Shown here: piece after piece, positions 20,057-31,989 of the stretch | How the letters are laid out: each line of letters begins with the position of its first letter | Position numbering within the stretch: the stretch's first letter is position 1 | Notes under the pieces: generated by a model | Databases searched by the model: none | Seen by the model: the letters and a program-made list of their open reading frames with translations, nothing else | What the model was told of the DNA's origin: nothing | Translations under genes and position numbers: made by a program | Assembly (NCBI RefSeq): GCF_008831285.2 | Contig: NC_045148.1 | Span: 7,693,001-7,757,000 of the forward strand | Length of the DNA stretch: 64,000 bases | Source: Nymphaea colorata | Lineage: Eukaryota; Streptophyta; Magnoliopsida; Nymphaeales; Nymphaeaceae | Direction: 5' to 3'

Positions 20057-20220
20057 AAGGATGTCAATGTATTTGATTTGAATAAGATATTCGATAAATA
20101 TATCCGGTTAAGAAATCAGATTGAATTCAAATTTAAGAAATAACATCCATCCAGATTGATTCAAGTTTAAATATATATAATATACAATCGCATTCGGATC
20201 TATCGGTTAAATTTTCTCCT
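20057..20220. mobile_element. Partial copy of the AGGATGTCAAT repeat family
   Basis: AAGGATGTCAATGTATTTGA followed by GATTGAATTCAAATTTAAG words resembles the left end of the element at 61379-61818. No matching right end is visible, so it is a truncated copy. Confidence 0.3.
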
Positions 20221-20599
20221 TATCTAACACATGATCATCGCTTCACAGCCTATCCTGGGTAATCAGCCTTCTTTTACATGCTGCATAAACAAACCAGCAG
20301 CCTCTTGCTAGAACATCATTTTGCATTTAGAGCGAAACTATAATATTTGTTGTTCAATGTGGTTCGTGAGAGAGAGAAAGGGAGAAAAAAGGAGATTTCC
20401 CTGATAAGTTCTTTTAATTGTGTTATAAAAAAAGAAATTCTAATTACCTAACTACCTATTTACTTTAAAAAACAAAAAGGAAAACGATCGTGAATCTAAT
20501 TATGTGTCATACTTCACACAAAAAAAATTAAAAAAGCAAAAATAAAAAAGATAAAATATATAAGAAACATTTTTTTACAAATTACTAAAATGTCTAGTA

Positions 20600-20900
20600 T
20601 TCTCGCTCATAAGGGCGCTCCCAACTCAATCTACTCCGGCTTTGTATGGACAGCGTGCGCCGGCGCCGACGCCGGCGCCGGAGTCTTCGTCGATTCCGGG
20701 CCCAGGTGGTGGACACAAAGACCGGGCGAGTTCAAAACACTGAACCGCGTGGCTTGTGGGCCCACCGCGTCTTCAGTGGAAGTCCGACGACGACGGCTGA
20801 ATTCGCTGATTTGGCCCTCGAAGAGATCCGATATTACACAAACGCCCGATCCCCGCCCTGGTTGAAAAAAATCTCCGAATATGAACCGATTCACCGTTCA
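20600..20900. other. GC-rich island of unknown origin
   Basis: An abrupt GC-rich block (for example GCGCCGGCGCCGACGCCGGC near 20658) sits in AT-rich flanks. Frames of about 90 codons are open on both strands, but this is expected for GC-rich DNA and neither has a motif I recognise. It could be a remnant exon, a captured fragment or a CpG-rich promoter. Confidence 0.35.
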
Positions 20901-21173
20901 ACTATCCAAGATCTGCCAAAAAAAAATTTAAATGGTCCAGAAAAAGACAAACATAAAAAAAATTATAATATTCTAAAAGCAGTTAATGATTGACGCATAC
21001 CGCTCTAAATCTGAAACACCAATTTACTTTGAATTGGTAGATATCGAGCCGAACACTAGTCCAAATTTTAATTATATTAAATAATAAAAAGCAAATGATA
21101 AGGTGATCAACTTTTTAAGTTCTGTTTTCTAAATGGAAACCTGCTAAAAACCTTCGCTATCAATTCATCACTA

Positions 21174-21278
21174 CCTTGAATTGACTCGAGCTCGGCTTGT
21201 TTATAAACGAGTCGAGCTCAAGTCGAGTATTTTCGAGTAGTCGAGCCCGAGTTGCCTCGACTCGTTGTGCAGCCCTTG
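21174..21278. mobile_element. Fragment of GAGCTCGAG-type hAT element
   Basis: The interior (GACTCGAGCTCGGCTTG, AAACGAGTCGAGCTC) and the end CTCGTTGTGCAGCCCT match the right half of the intact element at 62782-63229. The left terminus is missing. Confidence 0.6.
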
Positions 21279-21395
21279 AGAAGAAAACTGGTTCTGTCTT
21301 AAGGAGGGCAATCGTGTAAATGCACGTAGTTTGAAGGATGAACCAGTCGCTACTGCGTCTCTGGGAGTCAGATGCTACGGCGGGCGGCTGGTCGT

Positions 21396-21403
21396 CTATA
21401 AGA
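21396..21403 (+). promoter_or_regulatory. TATA-like box before small ORF
   Basis: CTATAAGA lies in a GC-rich promoter-like context about 110 bp upstream of the ATG at 21513. It supports transcription of the small frame that follows. Confidence 0.4.
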
Positions 21404-21512
21404 AGGGGCTCCCGCTCTCCTTCCCCAAGCCACCATTTCCACACGCTTCTTACGCGCAGCCAACCAGAGGTCCAGAACCAGAAGAAAGCAGCAGCTGAGA
21501 AGAAGAGCTCCG

Positions 21513-21680
21513 ATGGAGAGCAGAACAGCCATGGCCGGGCCCAGGTCCATTATCCCGAGAGCTCCTGGCCGTCTCATTCCGAAACGCGGCCAAATCAAGG
21601 TCATCATCGCCTGTATCGTGGGTCACTCTCTCGTTTCCCTCTTCAGGGGCCGTCACCTCACCCCACCCGCCGCGACCTAG
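21513..21680 (+). CDS. Possible small basic protein, 55 residues
   Basis: The first ATG downstream of a TATA-like box opens a 55-residue frame, with a second in-frame Met at residue 7. It is GC-rich and strongly basic, with a PKRGQIK motif followed by a hydrophobic stretch (VIIACIVGHSLVSLF) that could be an amphipathic helix or a single short membrane segment. I have a weak recollection of short plant proteins with a PxRGQVKxxI motif, but cannot name a family. A longer frame (21338-21844) overlaps in another phase, so the assignment rests on promoter position and composition. If it is not coding, the block is the leader of a non-coding transcript. Confidence 0.4.
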   Translation: MESRTAMAGPRSIIPRAPGRLIPKRGQIKVIIACIVGHSLVSLFRGRHLTPPAAT

Positions 21681-23408
21681 CTCTGCTAGCTCCCCACTGT
21701 AAATCCTCAGGCTGCAATTCCGTCTCTCCGTGTGCATCCCCGGTCGGAAGAATGCGAGTCCTCTCTCTCTCTCACTCGAATTTGGGTCCTTTGTCTTCCT
21801 TTCGGTGTCCAAATTCTGCCAAAATGATGACGGCACCACTCTAGTGGCTCTGTTTTTTTGGGTCAGCAAGCCGCCTGAGTTTGTTTGCGTCTCTCTCGGT
21901 GAGAAAACTTTCAAGAGGACAAGCTTGTGATTCATGTTTGCCTCTTATTTCCCCAGATTCCTAAAAAAATGTCAAACCATTATGCCATCGATACCACCAT
22001 CACCATCATATTATTGTTATTAACAGTATGCCTTTTTGATCAACGAATAGACAAAAAAGGAACTAAAACCGAATCATTGCGCTACCTCATACAAGTAATC
22101 GTATTTTATTCATCCAGTTGCAACGTTGAATTCTTACGGCACGCCAATACAAAAACTACTAACTGTTACCCTGTAAATTCTGTCTGTGAATCCGGCTAAG
22201 GCGTACTAAACATACCCATATGGTCTCCACAGTTCAAAGCTGAAAAATCTAGTATTGGTCAGGTGAGATGTATAAACAAGATCTTATGACCTGTGAAACT
22301 TCAACAACTTTGAACTGACAAATTTTTCATTCCAAAGAAATCATACTTACATATTCAAACACGCCATCCTAAAGTAGATTTATGGCTTTGGAGCTGCATC
22401 ATTAGAATTTCGACACACGCCTTAAACTTGAAATCTACTTTGTATGATGACACAGTTTTTGTGTAATCATACTGTGCAGGATCTGTTCTCTGTTGTAAAC
22501 ACAGGTGCCATACCCACCAAAAGTTGAGCACCAAATGCTTACAGTTGATGGTTCTAGTGAGTATCGTTTTCAAATGATGACATGAAAGAATCAAGCAACA
22601 TCACAAACCGGTCAAGATGATCGTGATTGGAAAGTACCAACACCCATGAAACTGAATCACGAAGCCTGTTGGACATTGCAGGCGTCAAAGGATAATGGCA
22701 ATGGCATGTTAATACCGCACAAGTCTATGGATGATTCCCACTAGAAAGCGCATCCATTTGCAAACAAGATCTTCACCAACTTCGGCCAATGGTTGGAATG
22801 AAGGCCTTTGGATTGAAGAAGCTAGAGTTTAACATGCACGTTATGTTGCTGTCAGCATACTGGTAGCAGTCATTCTGACTCCAGTACGCCTATCCACAGA
22901 AAGAAAATCACCAAATGCAATTTTATTATCAAACTTCTCAAAGTAAAAAAAGAGGATTATAAACCTCCTTTACTCCTTTGATTACTGAGCTAAGTCTTCT
23001 ATCCTTGCCAGATGGACAGATTCAGATTCCAAGCGTGAAAAGGAAAGGCAAAACATAGTTTACATTCACTTCCACTGACAAGATCCTACTGTATACTCTA
23101 GTTGAAACTTTCCACCACATATGGAACAAGTTTACCTCGCTTCGTCACGAGTTCTTTGGTGAAGGACTTTAACCTTATACAGAGCGGCTATACCCTTTGT
23201 ACCTCCCACCCACGTATATTTGCTAGTTTTGCAAGATTAAGAAAGAAAAAGGAGGTACAAGAAGGCACACAAGAAAGTGATTACAACAGCCAAAATGAGG
23301 AGGCTACTATGAGATCTATTATTCCCAGCAGAAAGGAAATACCAAGAGATCACACGAAAGGAGTGTAGGTGCCAATAGTACACCTAGCAGTTGTGTGCTA
23401 GCAATTGC
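21681..23408. other. Spacer; 3' flank of NDA gene
   Basis: No gene recognised. The part nearest 23408 (about 22700-23408) is likely the 3' untranslated region and terminator side of the minus-strand NDA gene. Confidence 0.4.
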
Positions 23409-26400
23409 TTATATCCTTGAGTTGTCTCTGCCAAAAATGAAAGTGGTAGCCCAGTTTACAGCCACATAAAATCGATTCCTCCAGCTGACTACACGCGTCA
23501 AGTAAGCAGAACGCCAGATCAGCCAACTCGTGAAGCCTGCAAGAGATATGCCTTTCGCATCCTACAGAATGTAGATGACGGAATCAATACAAGAGCACCA
23601 CTGAAGTTTTACGCGAAGTAATCAAAAGTGCAAGTCAGCAAAGCTCCGGTCAGGAGTCATTTCATTGAAATAACCTGTTTGGCAGCTCTTTTTCATTTTC
23701 ACGCAATTTTTACCGTAAAAAGCCAGTTTAATGACCCTTGTTGTCTAGCTACAAATTCTACAACCTGTTGGGAAGCTCTTTTTCATTTTCACGCAATTTT
23801 TACCGTAAAAAGCCAGTTTAATGACCATTGTTGCGGGAAAATAAACAAGCCAAACCAAATTGGTGTTGCCAACCACTGCCTCTTCAGGATGACTTCAAAC
23901 GGTCAAAGTCTGGTTTGAGGATGAAACTTACAATACTAAATCCATCTGCAAAGCAATGTTTTGGCAACACAAGTGCTGCCAAATGTCAAAGACTCAGAAG
24001 GCATTACGAATGCCATAATGAACTTCCATTGCCTATAACTATGACACCCTGTTCCCAATATATCTTGAAGTAGTCAACTGGCTTACAGTGTTCAGGTCTT
24101 GATCCGAACAAGGTCAGAAACTATTGTGCATTTTACAAGGTGGTCTACAAGATCGGTACCACTAGATGATGCATAATGATCGTGCATGACTTCATGCTTT
24201 TATTTGGTTCAGAATGTGAATCTTCCAGAAAATCTACTTTAACAAGCATATGATCTTCCATACCAGGAAACTGGCAATTGGTAGAACTAGCATGATCGCT
24301 ACAAACAGGAGACTAAGTAATCAAATCTCTGGAAGAAATTTCACCAGATTTAAGACAACCCTCACCTTCTTAATATACAGACAAGCACACAGGAACTTGC
24401 ACCAAGATTAGTGCTGTTCTCCAACAAATCAACAATAAAGATGAACAGATAACAGAGGACGAATCTCCTTTGCAGAACAAAAAAATTAAAGCATTGACCA
24501 CAGAAACTTCTAGCCTGTGACCAAGGCGATGGGCGAAGCCTACCTACATCCCAAGAAAAAAGTAACTGGAGGAAGCATACCTTGTTCTTACGCAAATCAA
24601 CCAATGCTTTGTATCGCCCAACAGAAGCCATGCTACCTATGTGCTTGTAAACGAAAGGGTTACCAAGAGGAACATCTTTAGCCGCTAATGCTTTGCCACC
24701 ATTATTCATCCCAATTTGGTTCAACAACTTCGCAAGGTATTTACCTTCTCTTTCTGCAACCTGATCAATCATCAAGTTAAAAGGCATTCAAATAAGAAAG
24801 AGTTAAGATTTATAGCATTCCCAACTTCCTTCACTCTGCTTTACAGCTAGAGGATAGCAAGACTTTGAAGAGAGCTAAACTGCAATCAAAGAAGTAAGCT
24901 CACCCTATAAGAAAGTACTTTAGATTTGCTTCCTTGGGACCAAGAGTGGACAGAACTTTCATGTGTATATTTTATCACTTTTTTCAAAAAAATTGATAAG
25001 AGTTGACAGAAATGTTCAAAGGTAATCCTCAGTCAAGAGGGAAACATCACCAGGTGGGAACTCGCATCTGCTATAGAGAAGACAGATAACATCCTCAATA
25101 AAGAAAAGAAAAGCAAAACTTTGACTCAGTCCTAGAGAGTGAAAATACAAGTTCCCAAGATATATACACATCAAGATGGCTCCACGGCTTGAACCTTTGT
25201 GTCCAAAAGAAAACCAGAAGAGATCAACAGAATACAAACCTGTGCCAAAGCTGGAAGAATTGGCTTTCCAGTTTGTTCAAGAAAACCAGCACAATCACCA
25301 ATAGCAAAGACATCTTCAACTGAAGGAACTCTCAGCCATTCATCGACACCAATCCTATAAGTAAGGAAGGTTACCTTAACCTTTCTCAGACAGATCGTGT
25401 TGTAATAATGAGAAACATGGCACTAGAGAAAAACAATTGTGACCAACCTTCCTCCAGGAGATTTGGGAAGTTCAAGAGATTTTACAAAAGGTGATGGTCC
25501 CACGCCAGTGGACCACACAAGGAGTCCATAAGGAACTTCAGTGCCATCACTAAGCAGTATCTTCTTTGGCTGGACTTCTTTGACAACCCCATGAACAAGC
25601 CGAACACCATGCTGGAGTTAGCATTTATGAATTAGCTTCCAGAATCTGGTGCTCAAATATACAAATAATGCACTTCAAATCAGGGCCTAGAAATTGTTGC
25701 ACATTACCTTCGTCAAATGTCGGACTGCATATCGTCTTAGTCTCACATCAAAGGATGACAAGATTTCCTTTGCCTAATCATGCCAAAAGAGCGCATGCTT
25801 TCAGATTCTATAACTAATAAGAAAGAACAAAATGCTGCATAGTAAAAAAAAAAACTCGAGTAATTACCTCTATGACGGTGACATGAATGTAGTCTTTAAC
25901 ATGAGCATATTTCTCGTGCACATCCCTCATAATGAAGTCACTCAGCTCACCACTAAACTCTACTCCAGTAGGGCCACCACCAATAACAACGCAATGCAGT
26001 AGCCGTCTTCTTTCATCATCCAGCAGTCCTGCCATGCACAAAGATGAAACTTCAAAATCAGTGAACTGCCATAGGTAACTAATAACACCAACATTAGTAT
26101 TAGAATGCAGGGAGAATGTTACAACCAGTCTGTAACCTAACGTGAATCAGTCAGGTACATAATTGTAAACATTTTTTAATAACAGAAAATCATGAAAATT
26201 ACAAAAAATAAGGAAAAATATAAAAATTGTTACCTACGAAAAAAACATAAGCACAAGTTGTATAATAGAATAACAAATGACAAACAGAAAACACCAATTT
26301 AACAAAATAGAGTAATCAGAGATTCACATTTCAGTTACACAAAGTACGTCCGTTAAATTAGCTTAGACTTAAAATCCATCACAGTACTGCCCTAATCTAT

Positions 26401-28460
26401 TTATTATTGAGATTAGGGTTAGTTAATTAAAAAATTTTCTCTCTCTAAAACTGCCGGCTGTAACATGTTTACAGATTCTTTCAAGATTGAGGAATAATTA
26501 AACAGGTCGACTAAACATCTAACAGAAAGAAGCTCTTGGTATTCAATATTTTGTTCATACTTCTGTGTCCACTTCCCAAGAGGTGAATTCTCAAAGGTAT
26601 CTCTCGTCACAAGGTGAGATTGAACAAATCAAACTTAACATCTAACAGATAAAAACAAACAGTTGATACTCAATACTTTGTTCATATTTTACAAATTATT
26701 CCATACCCGAAAAAAGTAGAATGAGGGACTCATATAAAAGAATAAATCAGGATGCAGTCCAACTTTGTACACTTAGCACACAAAGAAAATTTGACACAGG
26801 AAAAGACAAATTCAAACAACATAAGAGTATAGCATATGGAATATATATAGACCACCATAGACGAAGATAACTGCAGTAATCTATTAACTCAAGGGACATG
26901 ATAAATTGATAATACTTCTACTTTGAATTCTTTAAGGCTGCATACGAATGTCTACACTATTTCCACGTATGTCGGTATTCCAAGGCCAGAAAATTACATT
27001 GACTACAAGTATCAAAATTGACAGTGGCACAAATTTTGAAGTATGTCAAAGGATGTTAAGTAATGGTTAGTAAAGTTTGATTAACCAAAAAGAGTGTCTA
27101 TGCCACATTCACGATAATATAAATGAGCTGCAGTCAAGAAATACGATCCATTCATGAAGCACAAGAATAAAAGAGCCATATACCAGGGTTTTCAGAAAGC
27201 ATCAAATTCAGAAGAAGCTTTCTTCTTATCTCCTGTGCATCACGTACTTCACGAAGAAAAATGGCATGCTTCTTCACGCCACTGATATTAAAGGTCAAAG
27301 GTTCAGATCCAGAAGCAATAACAAGCTTATCATATGCAACTTTGAATTTGTATGGCCCATGTGGCAGCTCCTGACCATTTGTAGTTTCACAATAAACCTG
27401 ATTGAAAGGAAAATCAATGAATTTATATGCACAAAATAAATCATAACCAAAGCATGAGAGAAACAAATAGTCTTTGACATAAAGGTCAATCGTCTACCTA
27501 TTACACCTTTGGCAGCCTAATCTAATTCTTTTAAAGAAAAATACACGTTCAAAACCATGGTGAAATACGTGGACCTGAGTAATAGCCACCACCAACAAAA
27601 TATTCTGTTGCTACTCATCCAATGAAATACTTCCATCAACACTAGACACCATTGACGCTTCCTGCACTACATGCTAGTGCAGTTTCTCTGTGAGATTGCC
27701 CCAGTTATGATTCTCATTATCATAGTGCTCGAAAAGGTGATTGTTCCTTGAGTTCATCATTTTAATTACCAGAAATTTAAGACAATAATGCTAAGATTTT
27801 CAAACAACACTGAGCTAACATACCAAAACAGAAAGGCCCAATTACCTCATGCTTCCCTGTATCTAACCCAGTGCAGCTTGCCAGAAAGAAATGTGATTTT
27901 GGAGCTTTTGCTAGTGCAGATTGTATGCGGCTAACTGGTTCAGCAACTGACCTAAACTCCAGTGTTCCAACACATGTGGAAGCAAGCAGGGGAGTGAAAA
28001 CCATGTGGTTCCTTGGTGATATGCAGACGACATCATATGTTTTTGTATTTACACTTTTAAGAAATCTGCAGGCAGCCCACCCAGTACCCAGAACTACAAT
28101 TCTTGGCTTCTCATCGGGCTTTGTTGGACTCAGACCAGGTAAGTTAGAACTGTCAGACATTGTATCTTTGTTCATGTAGTCGATTACTTTCTCTGCAGAA
28201 GAAAATTTATGCTGGGATGATGTATTGATTCTCCTGTTCAAAGTCTCAGTATGGTTGGCTGCAGTTTCTCCAGTAAGTTGGCCATTTTGCCCAAACTCTG
28301 GTATGCTGCTCAGATTCACACTCCCAACATATGAGCAGCCGTGGCGAACACTTTTCGCGCAAACGTAATCACCAAGGAACCCCCCTTGATCCAAAATAGA
28401 TTTAAGTGATTGCCTCAAATTGTTCACAGGAAACCTCAACCTTACCATTGTATGCAACAT
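23409..28460 (-). CDS. NDA: NDA-type alternative NADH dehydrogenase
   Basis: Type II, rotenone-insensitive NADH:quinone oxidoreductase on the matrix side of the inner mitochondrial membrane; it passes electrons from NADH to ubiquinone without pumping protons. Eight coding exons on the minus strand: 28460-27846, 27397-27184, 26028-25868, 25773-25708, 25611-25448, 25354-25240, 24760-24581, 23561-23409, with phase-consistent GT-AG junctions and 555 residues. Features: FAD-binding fold at 118-150 ([10 protein letters not shown]), NADH-binding fold at 287-330 (GGGPTG at 293-298, acidic Glu330 ending strand 2, favouring NADH over NADPH), AIGDC near the second FAD contact, and the C-terminal membrane-anchoring segment with WRSAYLTR and [10 protein letters not shown]. 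No Ca-binding EF-hand is inserted, which excludes the NDB type. It ends Ser-Arg-Ile, as recalled for Arabidopsis NDA proteins reported to be dual targeted to peroxisomes. The start is the first ATG after an in-frame stop, and the variable first 110 residues suit a presequence. Confidence 0.95.
23672..23837. repeat. 90-bp tandem duplication in last NDA intron
   Basis: About 75 bp starting AACCTGTTTGGCAGCTC (23672) and AACCTGTTGGGAAGCTC (23762) are nearly identical, with a period of 90 bp. Both copies lie in the intron between the last two coding exons. Confidence 0.9.
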
Positions 28461-29527
28461 ATCCTGATAAGCCAATTATCTGAAATGTTCTATTGTAACA
28501 GAAACTGCAATTTAAGGTGTCAATTTCCACTTCCAGTATAGGAAAATTAAACCATTGTATAAGCTGACATCTTAACAAGTTGAAGTTTTCTGCAATTTTC
28601 CCTGCATAAGAAGTACAATAACGCACTTAATAGCAAGTTGTACAAGCAATATCCAGAAAACGACTGCCATCAAAAGTTCAAAGAGTTATAAATGATTTAC
28701 TCTGTAGGCAGAGGACTGAATGATGAATAAATTTCAAAGGTTTAATCCCAAAAAATTATACCTGATGACTGGTTAGAAAAATCATATTAAATCAGAAAAT
28801 TGGTGAAACAATAAGGGAAGTAAAGATACCTAAGTAATGTTTGTCATAGTAAGGAAAAATTTATCTACATGGGAAATGATAAACAATCTTCTCTTGTTTT
28901 ACACACCTAGCAATATCAACCATGCATGTTGCCCTCTCAAACTTATCAAATGTCAATGGTGTGCTAACAGGTAAATTGATCTTGTTTTACACACCTAGCA
29001 ATATCAATATATGACCTTGTTGGCATTTCACTTTGTTAAGTGAAAGCACCAGGTGGCTTGATCTTCGCTTATGACCGCGTAGATTCATTGTCAATTCATT
29101 TCACTAGCTGATATCACATGGATAAACAGTGACAAAACAGCCTGATAAGACCCTTATGATACAGCAAGAAATTTTGTCCAAGGTTAAAAACTGCACTGTA
29201 GAAGCGCCTTCCTGATCAATGTGCAAAATCTCCCTACTTAAGGTAAAAGGAAAAAAAAAATCGCAAACAATGAACAGATATTTCTAACGTTACATAAGTT
29301 ACCAATCACAAAGGTGGCTGTTTGATTTCTAGGAAATCGGAAACCTCACTACACTTACCAAAATCATAACACCAAGTTAGTCAACGGAATCTCTTGTAAA
29401 AGGATGCATCTGAAAAAACAGAAAATCATCTGTGTGTCGTCCCAGTTCACCAAGAAAAAAAGGAAAAAAAAAACTAAACACAATTAGAGAAATCTACTTC
29501 ACAATTGGAGAAATCTCCCTCTCTCTC

Positions 29528-29576
<49 letters not shown>

Positions 29577-31307
29577 CTCTCTACTTTTGATATTCTTAAA
29601 CATGTCGCTCGCAATCAACCCTCTTCACGGCTATAGGAACTGACTTTTGATACTTACCAACAAAATTACGGAACTATTCATCACTCTCCATGAAATTCCT
29701 CTATTCAACTCAGAAACGATTACAGCTCAAAAACACGTGGAAGCTCAAAAACACGTAGAATTGATAAAAGAGAAGTCGAACATTAAATATCCATGCAACA
29801 AATTGGTAAAAGAGAAGACGAACATTAAATATCCATGCAACAAACAGAACATGGAGAGAAGAAAGTTTCTTGAAGAAAGACTTCACTCTTCTCCACCGAA
29901 CTCTAAAGAAAATTCACCGCCAACAAGAAAATATTAGAAGAATATAGCAAACAAAACCCAATGTTTTCAAAATTACTACGGAAAAGGAAACAGAAAACCA
30001 AACAAGCCTATAAAATTCAATACCAAATTAAAAAATTAAATCTGCCAAACACCAAACGAGTTCAGCTTCCACCATTAACCTCCACCAAACATTTGCTAAA
30101 ATGGCGCCAGCCAAACCTCGACAAAGCATACCGCCAAACTACCAACATCGCATTTGTAGGAAAAGCAAACAAGCGAAGACAAAATTCTACTGCACGCAGA
30201 GGTATGAACTCTCGCACCAAATGCTAACAAATGTAAAACCTCAAAAACTCGGACAGGTTTTACAGCTAATCAAGAACCTGATTCCCGTCTCCGTTACCTC
30301 TGGGGAGTAAGAATCCAGGAATGTCTGACTATCGTTCAAGCACCTCCCCACAATTCCGACTATTAAACCCAGAAAATCACCAACTTCGATCGGGACTCTG
30401 CTGACTCGTTCAAGCCTTAGCCCGCACCCTGATTATTAAATTCCAGAGATGACCAACTTCATCTGAATAAATAAAAGGCCAGAAAATGAAAGAAAAGCAG
30501 TACAAAACACGTAAAGTTTTGCCTTCAAACGCCTAACGATGAGAACAGAGAAGAAATAGACGATCGGCAATAGCGAACTGCAACACAGAGAAGAAAAAAA
30601 TCCTCGAAGGAAAGGAATGAAGTGGGAAGAGGGTGTCGAAGAAAAACCTTCCAGAGAGCTCCCTCCTTTCTGCTCTTCTCTTTGTCTGGTGGAAGCAGAA
30701 CTCCCCAGGAAAATTGGAGGAGAAAAAGAACCAAGTCTTCTGTCGGAGAAGAGAGAGCCATTTGGTTCAATGGATGGCAAGAAAGGTGGTGGCAGGGCGG
30801 TGGAGAGGAACAGGTAGGTATCGTGTCCAACGTTTCCTGATCCGACCTGCATGCAACGCTGCGTCGGCTTTGTGTGTTGTGGCGTGGCCCTGTTTGGGTG
30901 CTGACGTTGGTGATCAGGAACTTGGAAGTTGGAGTCCTGAAATTATGGGACAACAGGAACTAGTTTATTCATAGGACAGTTGGAACTTATGTGATGTCAT
31001 GTTACCAACCTAAGAGTTATTGATCACAACACTTTGTGAACATTTTTCATCTAGATATCTAACTTTTTGTGTTTCCTAAATCATGTTTGAAGTAGATTCG
31101 TAAAACACATAAACGACTCTCTTTATATTCTGATTGCACTCTCTTAACTTGGCCCATCTCAGGCTTCCAAAGGGCTCCTTTCTCCACCTATTGTTTACCA
31201 AAGTGGAGGTTAAAGTGTCATGCTAGCGTATAAGCACCAAGTCCAAATTTCAATTTTCTAATAGACCTTTCTGGATCAGTGTACCAACGATACAGAAAAA
31301 TGTATTT
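28461..31307. other. 5' flank of NDA; possible leader exon and repeats
   Basis: The TC and TG runs at 29516-29577 form a microsatellite. An 18-bp direct repeat lies at 29724-29759, and a 42-bp repeat at 29765-29847 (AACATTAAATATCCATGCAA twice). The block at about 30440-30860 is richer in GC and, read on the minus strand, resembles a plant leader region followed by a possible intron, so the NDA transcript may start here with a non-coding first exon. That is inference only. Frames in this block lack recognisable protein content. Confidence 0.35.
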
Positions 31308-31404
31308 CTTGGATCCCAAGTTAAATCAAGTGGCAGCCCAGACAAGGACTCGATTCTCTAAAAATGTAAGCCTTGGATCCCAAGTTAGCTCAAGTGGCAG
31401 CCAC
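31308..31404 (+). repeat. Duplicated tRNA-like SINE head
   Basis: CTTGGATCCCAAGTTARMTC is present at 31308 and again at 31372, both continuing CAAGTGGCAGCC, with a 64-bp period. The second copy contains GTTAGCTCAAGTGG, a good box A, and the first has GGACTCGATTCTC, a box B-like word. It is probably a SINE remnant or partial duplication. Confidence 0.4.
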
Positions 31405-31989
31405 AGCCCATTTTCTAGTAAGATAACCCTTAAATTACAAAGGTTAACAAAATATCATTTGGTTCGAAATGTGGCATCCTTCCCCTGTTTTCATGTTTTT
31501 GGTGAAGTGCAACGAGAATCATATTGGCGACGTACGTGGTTTCATGTCTGTACCGGCCTATAAAGATTAATTAAAAACTTAAAACTGCTTCTTATGAAGC
31601 TGTCATTCAAGCACACAGTAGATGATTTTCAATTATATCTTTTATGCAGCCTCGGCCATATTTAAAGAGAATGACATTCACCATTGGAAATCCACAGTAA
31701 ATCACAAATCAGTTCCCCTTTTTCTTTTTTCCGGATTTCCTATTGATTTTTCCCGTTCTTTTCAATTGGCTGACAATAATAAATCTGGAAGATGGTAGTT
31801 CTCCAAAGTACAGGATTTCTTGTGAATACCGTGAATTTCACGGACTTTGTGCTCAAAAACAGAAAAGAAACGAACAATATCATGAGTTTCAAGAAAGTGC
31901 GAGAGAGGGGCGGCGGGGCGGGTCGGTCATCCCCGCAAGGTTGGTTTTTTGAGGAAAAAAAAAAAAAAAAGGAGAAAGAAGCGCGAGGG

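Noticed and set aside
20590-20993. Overlapping frames of about 90-115 codons in the GC-rich block
   Set aside because: Both strands are open and no motif or splice context was found, so no gene is claimed.
30436-30974. Several overlapping frames of 66-142 codons on both strands
   Set aside because: No motif, frames compete in all phases, and the block fits an untranslated leader better.
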